Positions 33,833-45,900 of a stretch of DNA of 47,219 nt are shown here, piece by piece (position 1 is the stretch's first letter; each line of letters starts with the position of its first letter). This DNA comes from Ectocarpus siliculosus. Its lineage: Eukaryota > Sar > Phaeophyceae > Ectocarpales > Ectocarpaceae. The DNA is taken from assembly GCA_000310025.1 (NCBI GenBank), contig FN649729.1, positions 2,859,858-2,907,076 of the forward strand, in the 5' to 3' direction. Below the pieces are notes generated by a model. That model was not told the origin of the DNA. It was given only the letters and a program-made list of their open reading frames with translations, and ran no database searches. Position numbers and translations under genes: made by a program.

Positions 33833-36748
33833 TTCCGTTGTGGTCGCTTTTGCGACTTGAGCTGGAGACACGTTGGAAATAGCAGTAGACCGAGAGGATG
33901 TATTCGCACAGCTCTGGTGTGGTAGTGCCGGACCGGGTCTAGTCGAGCTTTCTTCGTTTCGATCCATTTTTGGTTTCTGGTCCCTGAAAAATGTGTACGG
34001 ACTGATTTCTCGCTCTTGAAGGAAATAATACAACGAAGAGCTGCTGGCTAGCGAGGGGAATTCCTCGAGGCACGGCGAAGGGGTGGCGAGAGGGACGGGG
34101 CTGCCTTTGGTCAAGTTTGGTGGATTGAGTGGCCCCAAAAAGGCGAAGCCTTCCTCCTTCGCAGCACCAGCTCAACACCGAAAGGTCGCCCGTTCGATAG
34201 ATCAACGCTGGACGAAGCTCGCCATCCTTCCACCAGATTTCATCAGAGACATCCGGCGTACAAACTAAGCGCGCCGCCTCTGTCAGTTTGCTAAGCTCGG
34301 GGCGTCGTGCCTGTGTCGTGCTCCGAATGCTGCCAAAGTCCCAACGGTTTCTGGGTCTGCGAGTGTCGGCACACCTTTTGTATGACTGGTGCGTCTATAT
34401 ATGTACCTAAGTTTGTAGTCTGACGTCCGCAAGGGATAGCATGGCAGCATACGCAACACACGCGGAGCGTTGCGTCTCATACGACTTTTGTGTTCGTCCT
34501 TCACCCGGGTTCGCGAGAGAACAGTACGGAGAGAGAGGCAACTACTGCCGAGATGCAACGCTTTTATTCTGCGGATAACCTATCGTTCGGGTGGACACGC
34601 TGTGCCTTCGACGTGCCCCACTGATCCAGGTGTTTTGCACTACTCGTTGGCAATTTTCCTTGGGTGTAATTTGCACGAAACAAGTCGAACATGTGACGAC
34701 CTCTGTAGCTTTCATCACACGACAAAAACATGTAAGGGATGGTGTATGTCGGCCGGGACTTTCGACACGTATAAGTCGCTCCATACACCGCCGTTATACT
34801 GAACATTTCGCTCTGGGGATAAAGCACGCCCGTATGCTGTGTGGGAGGGGGTGGGTCGGGGTTGGCGGGAGTGCACAACCAACGTCATTCAAGGACCCCG
34901 GGCATGCTCTAGTACGAAATTGGCCGCGCAAAACAATCAAGTCCATGTCGGCAGTCGACAACCAAGGTCAAAGAGCAACAGTAAGCACGCAAGCGCCACC
35001 AAAAACACGCAAGCACTCCTGTGAGGTGTGCACCCTGGCATTGCGGTCCACATGCGCCCCATCGCTTCTTCTCGCCTCCGGGTGCACCGGCCGCTCTGCT
35101 CCACGCACGTCCATTTATCAAATGCGGTGGATGCTGGTCCATGGTGGAACTCTTGCTTTCGGCCAACATCTTCGCTAGCCAAAAACAGCTAAAGGCCGAT
35201 TTGTTTGTTTCTTCGGCGCGTCCCTTGCGTGGTGAAATTATTCAATTTACAGTAATCGTTTAGCTACAAACGATACCTACCTACCTCGTCCGTGCTACCA
35301 AGCCCAAAGGCCAGCTCGTCGAAGAGGGCTCTTCCCAAGAATCTGGGAGTTCTTGCCCTCCAACCTCCCTCCCCCCTCCCTAAGAAAGGAACACATAATA
35401 CCAAGGGGAACCACACGACGAACCAACAAGGACGAAAAAAAAGAAGAAAACTAGCTTCTATCCACTTCCGTGTTTAATACATGGGATCCATTCTCCTGCT
35501 CCAGTTCTGCGGGGAAACGGGCATCGGCGGCGACCCCAAAAGCGACAAGCACAAGATGTACGGAACGGATGCGAAAAACGAAGGGGGGGGGGAGGGAAGA
35601 GCGGGGTAAGGCAACACAGGCGGGGGAGACACGAGTAGGTGAGAAGGAGCGCATGGAGACGCAGGAGTGGGGTGTGTGGTACGAGAATCAAACACAGCGG
35701 TGACGAGGAGAGCCGACGACATGAACGAACGTGCACACGCGCGCGCGTGATTGAAGCCAATGCCAAAACGACGAGGCGACCGGCTTAGGTATTATTTCCA
35801 ACCCATCTGCAGTAGGTGACACAAGATGCCACACACCCCAGACCGATTGTCAAAGCCCGATTAATCCACAGCAGGGACAACAGAGCGGTGCCCAACATGG
35901 CGGCGTTGGAACCGTCTCGTCGAGAGCTTTCCGAAAACCTGACACACGTGATTGTGCATCGTCTTCATCGCGGAGAAATTGAACTCTGGAAATCGATCGA
36001 GGGTGTGCGGTATTTCGTGCCACCTACGGTAGCTGTGCGAGTACACTGCTGTAGGCAGTACCAGCATGCGCATGGGAGATAGATCACCCCACATATGTAT
36101 ACAAGGGGCACATCTTTCTTTTCCCGGCGTACAGGAACCTTGCCCGTAAACAGCAGCAACTACTGAGGATTTCACCCGTTTTTCTACAACCAAAGCAGTA
36201 GCGCCACCGGTATCAACCGGGCATCAGGAGGTCCCACGTACTCATGAAGTAGGTTGAGGAGCAGGTCCCGTTGCAGAGTGATCATCCGCGCAAAAAGGCA
36301 CGAACACCATCGACTACTGGTGGACCTACTGCTGTAGAACGGTCTGGACGTATGCGACCGCAGTATAGGAACTGGACAGAGGGATGGCAAGGGCGCGAAG
36401 CTCGGAAGCCTGCGTCCCAACTGCTTGTGCTTACGAATGAAGGGGAGCGGCATCTATTGGTGAAGAAAGAAATCCTCGTTGAGCACTCTCGGAGCTATGA
36501 GCCCCTCAACACGCATCCAGTAGGTCTGGTGAGCTTACGGCATGATACTGGTGACAAGCGTACAGCAGTACATAGGTTGGCATACGGTACAGCGGTGTAA
36601 GAAAAGCAGCAAGCGGACCATCTCTCCTGGCACACGTTTTCACTCAGACCATCAGTGAATCAGGCCACCTTGTCCATTATACATTGTACACGAGGCAAAT
36701 GTTTAAGAGACATGCGTACGGGCGAACAGCAGCAAAGGTGGCTACGTG
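33833..36748. other. Intergenic region
   Basis: No gene is recognised. Short ORFs on both strands lack domains. A diverged interspersed repeat occupies about 35812-35938 (described separately). Confidence 0.5.
35812..35938. repeat. Dispersed repeat, copy A
   Basis: It aligns with 43426-43551 in the same orientation at roughly 75-80% by eye. Shared blocks include GACACAAGAT, GACCGATT, TCAAAGC, GGCGGCGTTGGAA and TCTCGTCG. No coding capacity or terminal structure is visible. Confidence 0.7.
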
Positions 36749-37199
36749 CTAAAATAAACCCTTGAACACGAGATAGGCGAGCACAGACAGACAGACAGAC
36801 AGCACCAAGCAGCAGCGGCGGCGGCGAAGCACGCAAAGCGTCCCAAAACAGAAGCAGGGCGAGAGGTCCAGCAAAAATAGTTATTGCCTTCTACTACAAC
36901 AGACCTACACCGCAACGAAAACGTCACAAGAGTTTTTGCTGACAGCACTCTCGAGAAACGTGGGATGTGGTGGTATAAAAAAGCCGCCGACTGACCTCGT
37001 AGTCGTGGTCGAAGACGAAGGCCTTGTCGTCGACGAAGATGCAGTCGAACAGAAGCCAGACGAAGAGAAAGATGATCGGCACGGTCCACATCGCCCAGAA
37101 CGGCGTCTCCATGTCCTCGCTGTGCCACGCCCCGAACGCGATGAAGCTCAGCATGATGATCCAGAAGATGAGAAGCTTGTGCTTCGTTTGGATCGCCAT
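36749..37199 (-). CDS. Small two-helix membrane protein of unknown function
   Basis: Exon 37199-36996 encodes 68 residues starting MAIQTKHKLLIFWIIM. Two hydrophobic helices (about residues 9-24 and 36-55) flank a short WHSEDMETPFWAM loop; the C-terminal part is acidic (DDKAFVFDHDYE). The compact, fully hydrophobic-plus-charged composition looks like a real gene and not a shadow. The exon ends at a good donor (GAG then GTCAGT). In phase, a 12-base terminal exon at 36760-36749 would add GLF and a stop after a pyrimidine-rich tract, giving 71 residues; without splicing the frame runs to 36924. I do not recognise the family. Location (mitochondrion, ER or other) cannot be told. It is divergent from NDUFB8, 243 bases away, which might hint at a mitochondrial role, but this is only inference. 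Confidence 0.5.
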
Positions 37200-37442
37200 G
37201 TTTGCGACGGCGGCCTGTGCGTGCGCTCTACTGCTTCTGCTGAGCGTGACACGGACCAAGCTGCTGCCTGGTGCCGCTGTTTCCGTGAGGAGCACCGTAG
37301 AATCAGCAAAAATAGTCAGGAAAAATATGCATACGTACCCGCTTCGGGGCCCAGTTATCCCCCCACGACCGCGCCGCCGACCAGCCGCGGGCATATAGCT
37401 GCTGGGTTAGCGTTGCAAGAAGGTGTGTGTGCGTGCCTTGCT
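37200..37442. promoter_or_regulatory. Short divergent region between the small membrane protein and NDUFB8
   Basis: 243 bases separate two outward-facing start codons, the tightest divergent pair in the window. It presumably acts as a shared promoter; no elements are identified. Confidence 0.5.
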
Positions 37443-39596
37443 ATGGCTCTCCGGCATGTAATTCGTAGAGGGGGTGGGGCGATGACATCGACAGCCGCGA
37501 GGCAGGTGGCTCGGGGTGGGGGAGGGCCGCCGCAGCCGCCTTTCGCACGAAACAAGCCGGTCGACTATCAGGTATGCTCTCAATTGACCTCGTGTCCCTC
37601 GTTGCGTGTCTCACTCTTCCCAAGAGGTGGTACTACAGTAAGTTGTGTCGACAGCAGCATCTAAAGGTTAAACGTCTGTCTTGTTCGCGGCAAAGCAAGG
37701 TGACGATGATGCGCAATCAGCCGGAATGTTCATGTCTACATACCTCGAAAAGGTGCGGCATCTCTTGTGCGCAAAAATTCAGCACCTCCGCCCAGGACGT
37801 TCGCATATTGTACCGGACCTGAGAGGTGTGCACTCATTGTTGTCATGCATTTGCATAGGTGTGCGCTCACATGCTGTATGCCGATGATGCAGGACTCCAT
37901 TAATCAAACGCGTTTAGCACTCGGCAAACCCATTCGCATGCTCTCTCCAGCAAGTGTTGAATCCGTATGTGTGTACTGTATGGTTGCATGCATCAAACGC
38001 TTGTTTTTTTCATCACGAACAAACGTAAGGTTGGTTTGACAGCTATGTTGCTCGTCGTCTGTGTGTCTAGAAAATGCTGCAGACACATGATGATGGACTC
38101 CGCTCGTGCCGTGCGCAGACCAAAGTAGAGGACTGTCGCCAGAGTCTCTTCCGATGGCCGGTTCCTACGTTGTTGATTTTGTTCTTGTGGTGCAGAGCGT
38201 TTTCATGAATGTTCCCGTGAACGGCCTGCGGTATCAGCTCCGATTTGCCCCAGAGCACCACGACGGATGTATGCCACGAGACACAACGTCGCTCCACATG
38301 CTCACACCTTCCAATCAATGCGAACCATCAAAGTGTAACTCATGGGGCAACATTTCACGACACAAGCACACTTTGTTGCACATGCAACAATAGAAAAATG
38401 TGCCTGCAAGCGATCCAAGTGGAGAGAGATGTAGCACCTTCCGCCAAAACCCTCACCGTGATCGTAGTTGGGGTTACGGTAAAGGTTGTAGGGTATAGAG
38501 TCCATCGCCGGTGGGTTCAGGGTAAAAAGATGCATTATTCATGTATGCAAATCCACCCCATGTCCTTACACATGTCTGTATCCACAGAGAACCCACATCG
38601 CTGCAGGCACATCTTATTTCCTGCATGCGCAGGCAGATACCCGCCCGCTGCGCACATGGTTTGCCGTGGCTGTCGGCATCAGGGTTATTAGATAGAGGCT
38701 GTCCCATTGGACTTCCGAGCCAGCGGGCTAGGTACTCTGTTGGGTTTGCTTCACTTTACTACGGGTGGTGTCTAAACACACAACAACAGACAACAGTAGA
38801 TCATTTTCTACCACGTATCGGTGCGCATACTCTGTAGAGGGAGTGAGGAAGCTAGCTGAGACGAGCTTGGGGAGTCGACAGCGGTCCGAATGGGCGGGGC
38901 GGGGTACATCGGGCATGCCTCGTTGTCCTTGTTCTTGTGCGTATGGTTTTCCAGACTCCGGCGTCCTGCCACGTTGCTGTCCTCACTCCCAAACATCCCA
39001 CGTGTGTACGTTCTCGCGTTCGGTGATGTCCCGTGCGATGAACACCTGCTGGCTGTTGTTTGACAACCCCCGCTGTCGGTCGCCAAAGGCGCTCTCATGT
39101 CTCTCGAACTTCCACCTCATGCCGACCCCTCTTCCTCCCCAACCCGTTTCCTCCTTGCCTGCAACCCCCCTTCCCGCCCGTCGTCCCTACCCCGAACGCC
39201 TACTGAAAACCAAACCGATGCCAACCGAAACGCGACGACCGCATGTACGACGACCACCAAACTCGAACGGCGTGCTCTTCTTCACAGCTGGACGAGAACC
39301 ACGAGCTGATCTGGGACGACGGCGTTGCGCCCGAGACGACCATCGACTTTGACGCGCCGCACATGTCCATGTCGGAGGCGTTCGCGTGGTGGGGCGGGGG
39401 GTTGACCTTTTTCGCGGGCATGCTGGGGCTGGTCACCCTGAGCGACCCGGAGAGCAAGAGAGAGGCCGTCCCGCGGGCGGCCACGCTCCCCGCGACGGCG
39501 TTCGACCCGAGGGACCTGTTTAAGGCGGAGGAGGGCGAGGCGGCCGGGGAAGAGGAGGAGGAGGAGGAGGAGGAGGAGGAAGAGGAAGACGAGTGA
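37443..39596 (+). CDS. NDUFB8: NADH:ubiquinone oxidoreductase subunit NDUFB8 (ASHI), mitochondrial complex I
   Basis: Exons 37443-37571 and 39288-39596 join in phase 0 to 146 codons, 145 residues. The N-terminus (MALRHVIRR, then TAARQVARGG) is basic and looks like a mitochondrial presequence. The mature part has PPFARNKPVDY, NHELIWDDGVAPETTIDFD, an aromatic membrane helix (AFAWWGGGLTFFAGMLGLVT) and DPESK. These match the layout of plant NDUFB8 (NDELIWDNG, PEPCID, EALAW, one helix, ND-ASK). The subunit is an accessory, single-span protein of the membrane arm. The C-terminus is unusual: after FDPRDLFKAEEGEAAG it ends in about fourteen acidic residues, nearly all Glu. The intron is 1.7 kb and contains no recognisable exon. 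The start is the first ATG of the open frame with a fitting presequence. Confidence 0.85.
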
Positions 39597-42560
39597 TTTA
39601 GTAATAGTCGGGAGGATTTTGGTTTGGATGTTTGTGATCGGGAGGGCCGTTGCAAGATATGTTTCGACGAGAGAAGCACTGCTGTTATTGCTAGGCATTT
39701 GTTGTCGGTTAGGTATTTGTTTTCGGTGGCGGCGATGTGCGTGGCGGCCTGTGCACTGCTGTGCGACTTGTTTTGGGGATATTGGTCCCTTGCGCTTGAC
39801 GCAAAGGATAGAAGCGTACACGTTCCCGCCATTGTTGCGTCTTTACCTTCGTGAAGTGTTCCATTTGGTTCGGACTCGCTGAGCGCCCTTGCCAGGAAGA
39901 CGCTTTCGCGGTTGCGATGTGGTTCGTGCGTTGCTGTACATAGCACAATCGAACGAAGGAGAACCGTGTACAGGCGTTCGGGAAAGGATCTTGGATTGCT
40001 TGCTGTTGGTGACCTTCTCATAAGGCTTGCGGCAGCGCGTTTGACCTTCATCTAGCGCTCACAGAGGCATGCTGGCTGCGCAGCAGCTGCAGCACTGCTC
40101 TGATGGCTTTTTGCAGACCGGCAAGGTGTAGGTGCCATTGGATTCTGCACCCGCGTTTGGGCTTGACGTAGCATTTGAGCATGTTTGGTTCGTATGTGCA
40201 CATTGAAGACCTGCTTCGCGAGTTTACATCGCGCTGGGGTGCATGCTCCCGCTGTTGTAGTTTGTTTCGGTGATGGCCACTTTGGTTTGCGATGTTGCAG
40301 GTGGATACCACGGGGACAAGAGCTATCCGTAGGTCCGTGGTTGTAATGCGCGAGCAACGATCGGGACTTTAATGAGATGTTCAATGCGACACATGCAACG
40401 ATGACGATGGGTGTACGATGGCGGTGGCTGCTGCGTACAACACTGCCCTGAAATAGTCTGCGTACTAACCCCGTGATATGTCATCTTCGTGATGATGAAC
40501 TTGGGGTTCCCTCCCGACTCACACCCAAACTTCGATCCTACATACCAGGTAGTTGTAATGTTGGAAAGTTGCAGGTCTCGCTCACCCCTTTTCAAGGGAT
40601 CACGTGATCACCTGCAATCAGGTGTGTACGTATCTAACTGTTTTTCGTTTTCTGGCTCTTGTTCCACTCTCCCAAGCTCTCCACTTTGCCGCGTGTGGGA
40701 TGCAGCAGTCCAGTAACTAGCTCACCACCGACGGTGGCGATCCTACGATGAAAACACATACGATAATAAAAAACACGGAAATTCTCGCAACTCGCCACCC
40801 GACCGCACTCTCTCTCGTGATGAGGGAGGACAGCAGTGACGTGAAATGAAATGGCACAACACATGCGAAATTATATTTCATCTGTAGATCACCATAAAGA
40901 GGAACAGAGAGCATCTCGAGAAAATCGAACCGGACGGTACACCAACGCGTGATTTTTGTGTGCATGCACGTCACGCATGAGAGGTATGGTAATTATACTG
41001 CATGTGGAACAGAGTGGTGTCCGAGTCAAAGAAGGCTCTTGCTTGCCGCACAAAAATGCCAGCCCGGGGGCCAGCAGCTAGCATTCCGAGGAGAATTGTG
41101 ACAGGGATGATATATGTCCCATCTGCGGGGCCGCAGAGGCCAGCGCGGCAGAGCGAGAGAAGAGAAATCACACAAAACGGAAAGGGCTGCGACCGTAGGA
41201 CATCAGTGAGGCCAGAGGCCAAGATTACACGCGTTCACAATCAACTACCGCACCTGTCTTGGCGTGAAATTGGTGGTTTCCAGTGTCAGAAGGGCAAAAA
41301 CTTGCCGTGGCTGGTGTGCTTCGGGCAGGGCATTTGAGAGGCCGCGCTTTGCAGCAGCCGCTGACAGCGGCGTCCACACGGCGGGCAGCATGAGTAGGGC
41401 CAGGTGAGACAGAAGAAAGGCATCGGCAGTAAGTGCACCGCTGCCGCGATGAGGTGCTCGGCTTCCCACCCTTGTGTGTTGCGTGGCCAGCCGCACCTGG
41501 TCTGGGATGGATATTTTGCGCGCGCGTATTCCGTTTTTGTGCTGCATCCCCACGTCCCCCTACAACTCTCTCTCTTCTCGATGCTCTCTGAAAACCAAAA
41601 GTACGAATACCGCTTCGGGTGTTGTTTCTCCATTCCTTCATCTCGCCCGGGAATTCCTGCCCCTGACGGCACCAGGAAGCCCACGGGCCATAAAAATATT
41701 TGCAATGATATGCGGGGTTGCGCCGGCTCCGGTGCTACTCTATATTTGTATGTCGGGGGGCGAGGGGGAACTCTAGCCCTATGCAACTACTACTCTACTC
41801 CCTTGGTACACACATGCGGAGCAAGGTAGCAAGCCCTTCTGGCAGTTGCTGCAACCAAGCAGCCGACGACTCAAGAGAGCATATTGTAGAAAGCAGGACA
41901 CACATGTGATGGTTGCACAACCTGGCGTTCATCCTGTCGTCTGCCCCCATCAAGCGACAGTCCATCCAGTTCTTTGGTGACTATATGTTTTGTCTTCTGT
42001 CTACATACATTCACGCCCGGTCCTCATAGATCTCCAGTCCTCAACTACGACACGCTCGGTCGTCTTCAAGCATGGTGTGCATGCATATCGCACTCACGTG
42101 TATCGATGGGCGTTTGTTTTCACCAGAGGAAGGAAGGAAATGCAAGTTGGAATTGCCCATTCGCTCCATACCCACAGCAGCAACATCAGCACTGACTACC
42201 AGGGTACAACAGGGGAATTTGGAAGGGCTTCACCAAAGAATTGAGATCGTTGCTGCTTGACCGAACGGGCCGACGAACGTACACGATGAAGCCGCCAGGC
42301 AGCCTTTTCCGACGGAAATTTGACTGCAATTGTGTTCTGCGAAACTTGACCACTTTGGTTATCTCTCGAACGGGTGGGGTGGTCTTCTCTGTGTTCGTGT
42401 TTTATTTTTCCTAATATCCTCCCAGCTATAAACAACAGCGTACCAAAATAGTAAACAGCGGTCTGAAGCTGGCGAAATCTCGTCGCCCTCACTCGCCCTA
42501 ACAGCAGTCCTCGTTGGACGCTTCTGCCTGCCATCGATGGCGATATCTTCAAAAACAACG
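39597..42560. other. Intergenic region or CK2alpha 5' region
   Basis: No coding sequence is recognised. The first exon of CK2alpha, probably very short, may be hidden here. A 12-base palindrome GATCACGTGATC containing CACGTG lies at 40598-40609. Open frames near 40971-41222 (minus) and 41404-41829 (plus) show no domain. Confidence 0.45.
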
Positions 42561-42945
42561 CTCATCGCCATCGACAACCACAAACAACATCGACAGAAAC
42601 AACGAAAGTCGTTGACGATCTCTTAAGAAACAAACCCACCACCGTCGACATCCAAACCACTTCCGACCCAACGATCACGATAACCACGTATTCGGAAGTC
42701 AAACTCATCACCATCGACAACCACAAAACAACACCGACAGAAAAAAACAAAGATGTTGAGGGTCTCTTAAGAACAAGCCTGCCACCGTGGACTACCAAGC
42801 CACTTACGAGCCAAAACGACCACCGTTTATTTGGAAATCAAACCCATCACCATCGACAACTACGACACCAACAAGAAACAACGACCCCCTGTGACGATAT
42901 TCTCACGGCAAAAAAAAAACACCACCATGGACAACCAAACCACAA
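42561..42945. repeat. Degenerate ~140-base tandem repeat, about 2.7 units
   Basis: Units start near 42561, 42706 and 42842. Each opens with CATCRCCATCGACAACYAC, continues with CGACAGAAA or similar and GATCTCTTAAGAA-like blocks, and closes with an AAATCAAA-type end. The array runs up to the acceptor of the first recognised CK2alpha exon, so that acceptor has an A/C-rich instead of a T-rich tract. Confidence 0.75.
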
Positions 42946-42951
42946 CCCCAG

Positions 42952-45900
42952 GGTGTACGCGGATGTGAACGTCCACCGGCCCCGAGAGTACTGGGACTAC
43001 GAGAGCCTGGTGGTGAACTGGGGGGATCAGGAGGACTACGAGGTGGTTCGCAAGATCGGCAGGGGGAAGTACAGCGAGGTGTTCGAGGGGATGAATGTGC
43101 TGAACAACACCAAGTGCGTCATCAAGATCCTCAAGCCGGTCAAGAAGAAGAAGATCAAGAGGTGCGGGGGTGCGGGGGTAACGGCGGCCTGCGGGAATTT
43201 TTTTTGTGTTTGTTTTATTGTGGTGGTGGTACTGAACGCGTCACTACTACTTTCGAAATCAGCAGCTTAGAACTTGACCCTCAAACAATGCATGCAAAAT
43301 ATATGAACTTGGCCATAACAACAGGTAGGTCCTCAGTCGAGACGCCTACGCTGAAACCTACACAGTCGCCGTGGGGGTAGTCTACACCATTGCCGAAAAT
43401 AGAAACGAGCCTCGCCCAATAGTCCGTAGGCGACACAAGATACCACGCCCCTTGGACCGATTTTCAAAGCTCGATTATTCTACAGTGGAACCAGCGGCGG
43501 TGCTGAAACGTGGCGGCGTTGGAATCATCTCGTCGCGATCTTTGCGAAAACGTATCATTTTTTTTCGGCGTGCTCTTTTGCCGTGGAGTAGTCGAGCTTT
43601 GACATTCAGTTCAGGGGGTATGATACATTGTGTCATTTAATCTACGGTAAAGAGGACTTGCGTGGTGGCGCGTTCTGTAATGCGGCCGTTGTTTATGCTG
43701 GAGTTAGAGTTGGGATCGATGTTGGGTGGTGGTGCTGTTGTATTGCTGGAGTTGGTGGTGGTGGTGGTGGTGGAGGTGACGTCTGAACGTCTGATTGGTT
43801 TTGATGAGTGCGTTCTCTTTGTCTCTCTCACTCTTTTTCTATCGCATCTGTCTGCCACTGCTTCAATGGAAGCGTGCACACGAGCGACAAGGTGATGCTT
43901 TTGCCGAAACCTGAGTGTGCAACTTGGCACTATCGATCGGACCACGAATCCTCTCACACGTGCTTTCCGCTCTCTCTCTCTCTCTCTCTGTCGGTCTGTC
44001 TCTCTCTCTCTCTCTCTCACGCACTCTCTCTCTCTCTCTCTCTTGCTCTTTCTTTCTGTCTCTCTCTCTGTCTTGTTTGTTACCGAAACCACCACTTGGG
44101 CATCAGGGAGATCAAGATCTTGCAAAACCTTTGCGGGGGCACCAACATCATTCAGCTTCTGGACGTGGTCCGTGACCCGCAGAGCAAGACGCCCAGCCTC
44201 GTGTTCGAGTACATCAACAACACGGACTTCAAGGTGCTCTACCCGACTCTCACCGACTACGACATCAGGTAGGAGTGAAGAGACAAGAGGTGTAGTGGTA
44301 CGGAGAAAGGCGCGAATGAGAGAGAACCACCGTTCTTGCTTTTGTTGTTGCGCGTGTCGTCGCCCCGTGCACGCGGAGGAGATGAACCGTAGATATGTGC
44401 TCCTCTGGGGTGGCGGGTGGAGACGGCAGCTTGGTTTGGTTCGGCACACAGCTGTCTGTCTGTGTGGTATGTGAAGATGTGTGTGTGTGTGTGTGTGTTT
44501 GACATGGTGTTTTGTCGGCGTCCATTGCAAAAGAAACTGAGTGGGCCGGCAGCTGTCCGCCGAGGAGAGGCAACCTTAACCTTGATAAATTTCAACAGAT
44601 TGTCGACTGTCCACATTTGTGCTGAGTGTGCTGAGCGACTCGGAGGTTAATTCATTCCTGTTCCGCGTCTCCCGTTCTTCCGTTCCTTTACACGAATCCA
44701 ACAACCAACAACGCCGAAGGTATTACATCTTCGAGCTGCTCAAGGCTCTCGACTATTCGCACTCCAACGGAATCATGCACCGAGACGTGAAGCCGCACAA
44801 CGTCATGATCGACCATGAGCAGAAGCAGCTCAGGCTCATCGACTGGGGGCTGGCAGAATTCTACCACCCGGGTAGGGAGTACAACGTGCGGGTGGCGTCG
44901 CGTTACTTCAAGGTGCGTGCGGCCGTGGTTGCCGGCTGGACAGGGTTCTTGGGGCACTTGGACCATCCGTGCTTGTTTTTTTTTTTTTTTGTGAATGATC
45001 GTTTTACTCTTTGCTTCATCTGAAAACGAAGTGTACCCAAATAAAGGTGCCTACCCCCCCCCCCCCCCGCCTGCCTTGCCCCCAATGGGAACCGAGATTC
45101 GTTCTCATTCTCGTCGCTTGTCCGTGTTCTGATGCTAACAGTTTTTCTGCCGGGCCGGTCGGTCGGTTTCGCGTGCTTTCTTGTTTTCGGCGCGTTCTCT
45201 GTCTTGTTGTTGTCCACTACACCGACCCGCGGCCGGTCTAACGGGTTTTTATTTTTTTTAGCTGTCGTGGCCGTTACGTGGTTTGGCCCGTACACCGCAA
45301 CGCAGGCGTCGGTATGACGCGTTTTTGTGTGTCGGCTGTTCCCTTGTCCGTCTTGTTGTCGGCCAAAACACCAAGACAGAGGTCGGTTTCACGTGTTTTG
45401 CCGGCCTAAAACACCGCAACGGAAGGGGGCGGTATCTCGCGGTTTATTGTTTCCGCTGCTCTCTGTCTTTTGTCTTGTTGTCGGGCGAAACACCAATGCA
45501 GGGGCCAGGCTCACGTGTTTTTGTTTGTTTGTTTGTTTGTTTCCGCCGTTGTCGTCTTTTTCTGTCTTGATTCGTCGGGTTCCGAAACACACCACACCAC
45601 CAAACACCACCAAACGCAGGGGCCGGAGTTGTTGGTGGACCTGCAGGAGTACGACTACTCCTTGGACATGTGGTCGTTGGGCTGCATGTTCGCGGGGATG
45701 ATCTTCCGGAAGGAGCCGTTCTTCCACGGACACGACAACTATGACCAGCTCGTCAAGATCGCTAAGGTGACAAGGGAACGGAAGGGAAGCGGCCGGCCGG
45801 CCGGCCGGCTTGTTGTTGTTTTGGATGCACAGCAGTAGGTGTCGAGTCTCGTTCTTGTTTTTTGTTGGTGCGGGTGTTTTGCTGTCTAGTGTTAAGGTGT

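Noticed and set aside
37572-39287. Extra coding exons in the long NDUFB8 intron
   Set aside because: The two exons join in phase 0 and reproduce the family order without a gap; intron ORFs show no domain.
42926-42964. ATG just upstream of the first CK2alpha exon as initiator
   Set aside because: Reading through from this ATG is out of frame with [10 protein letters not shown] and soon stops; a CAG acceptor at 42949-42951 fits better.
43637-44530. 297-codon minus-strand ORF
   Set aside because: Spans the CT microsatellite and the antisense of a CK2alpha exon. Its Arg/Glu-rich middle is the translated GA repeat.
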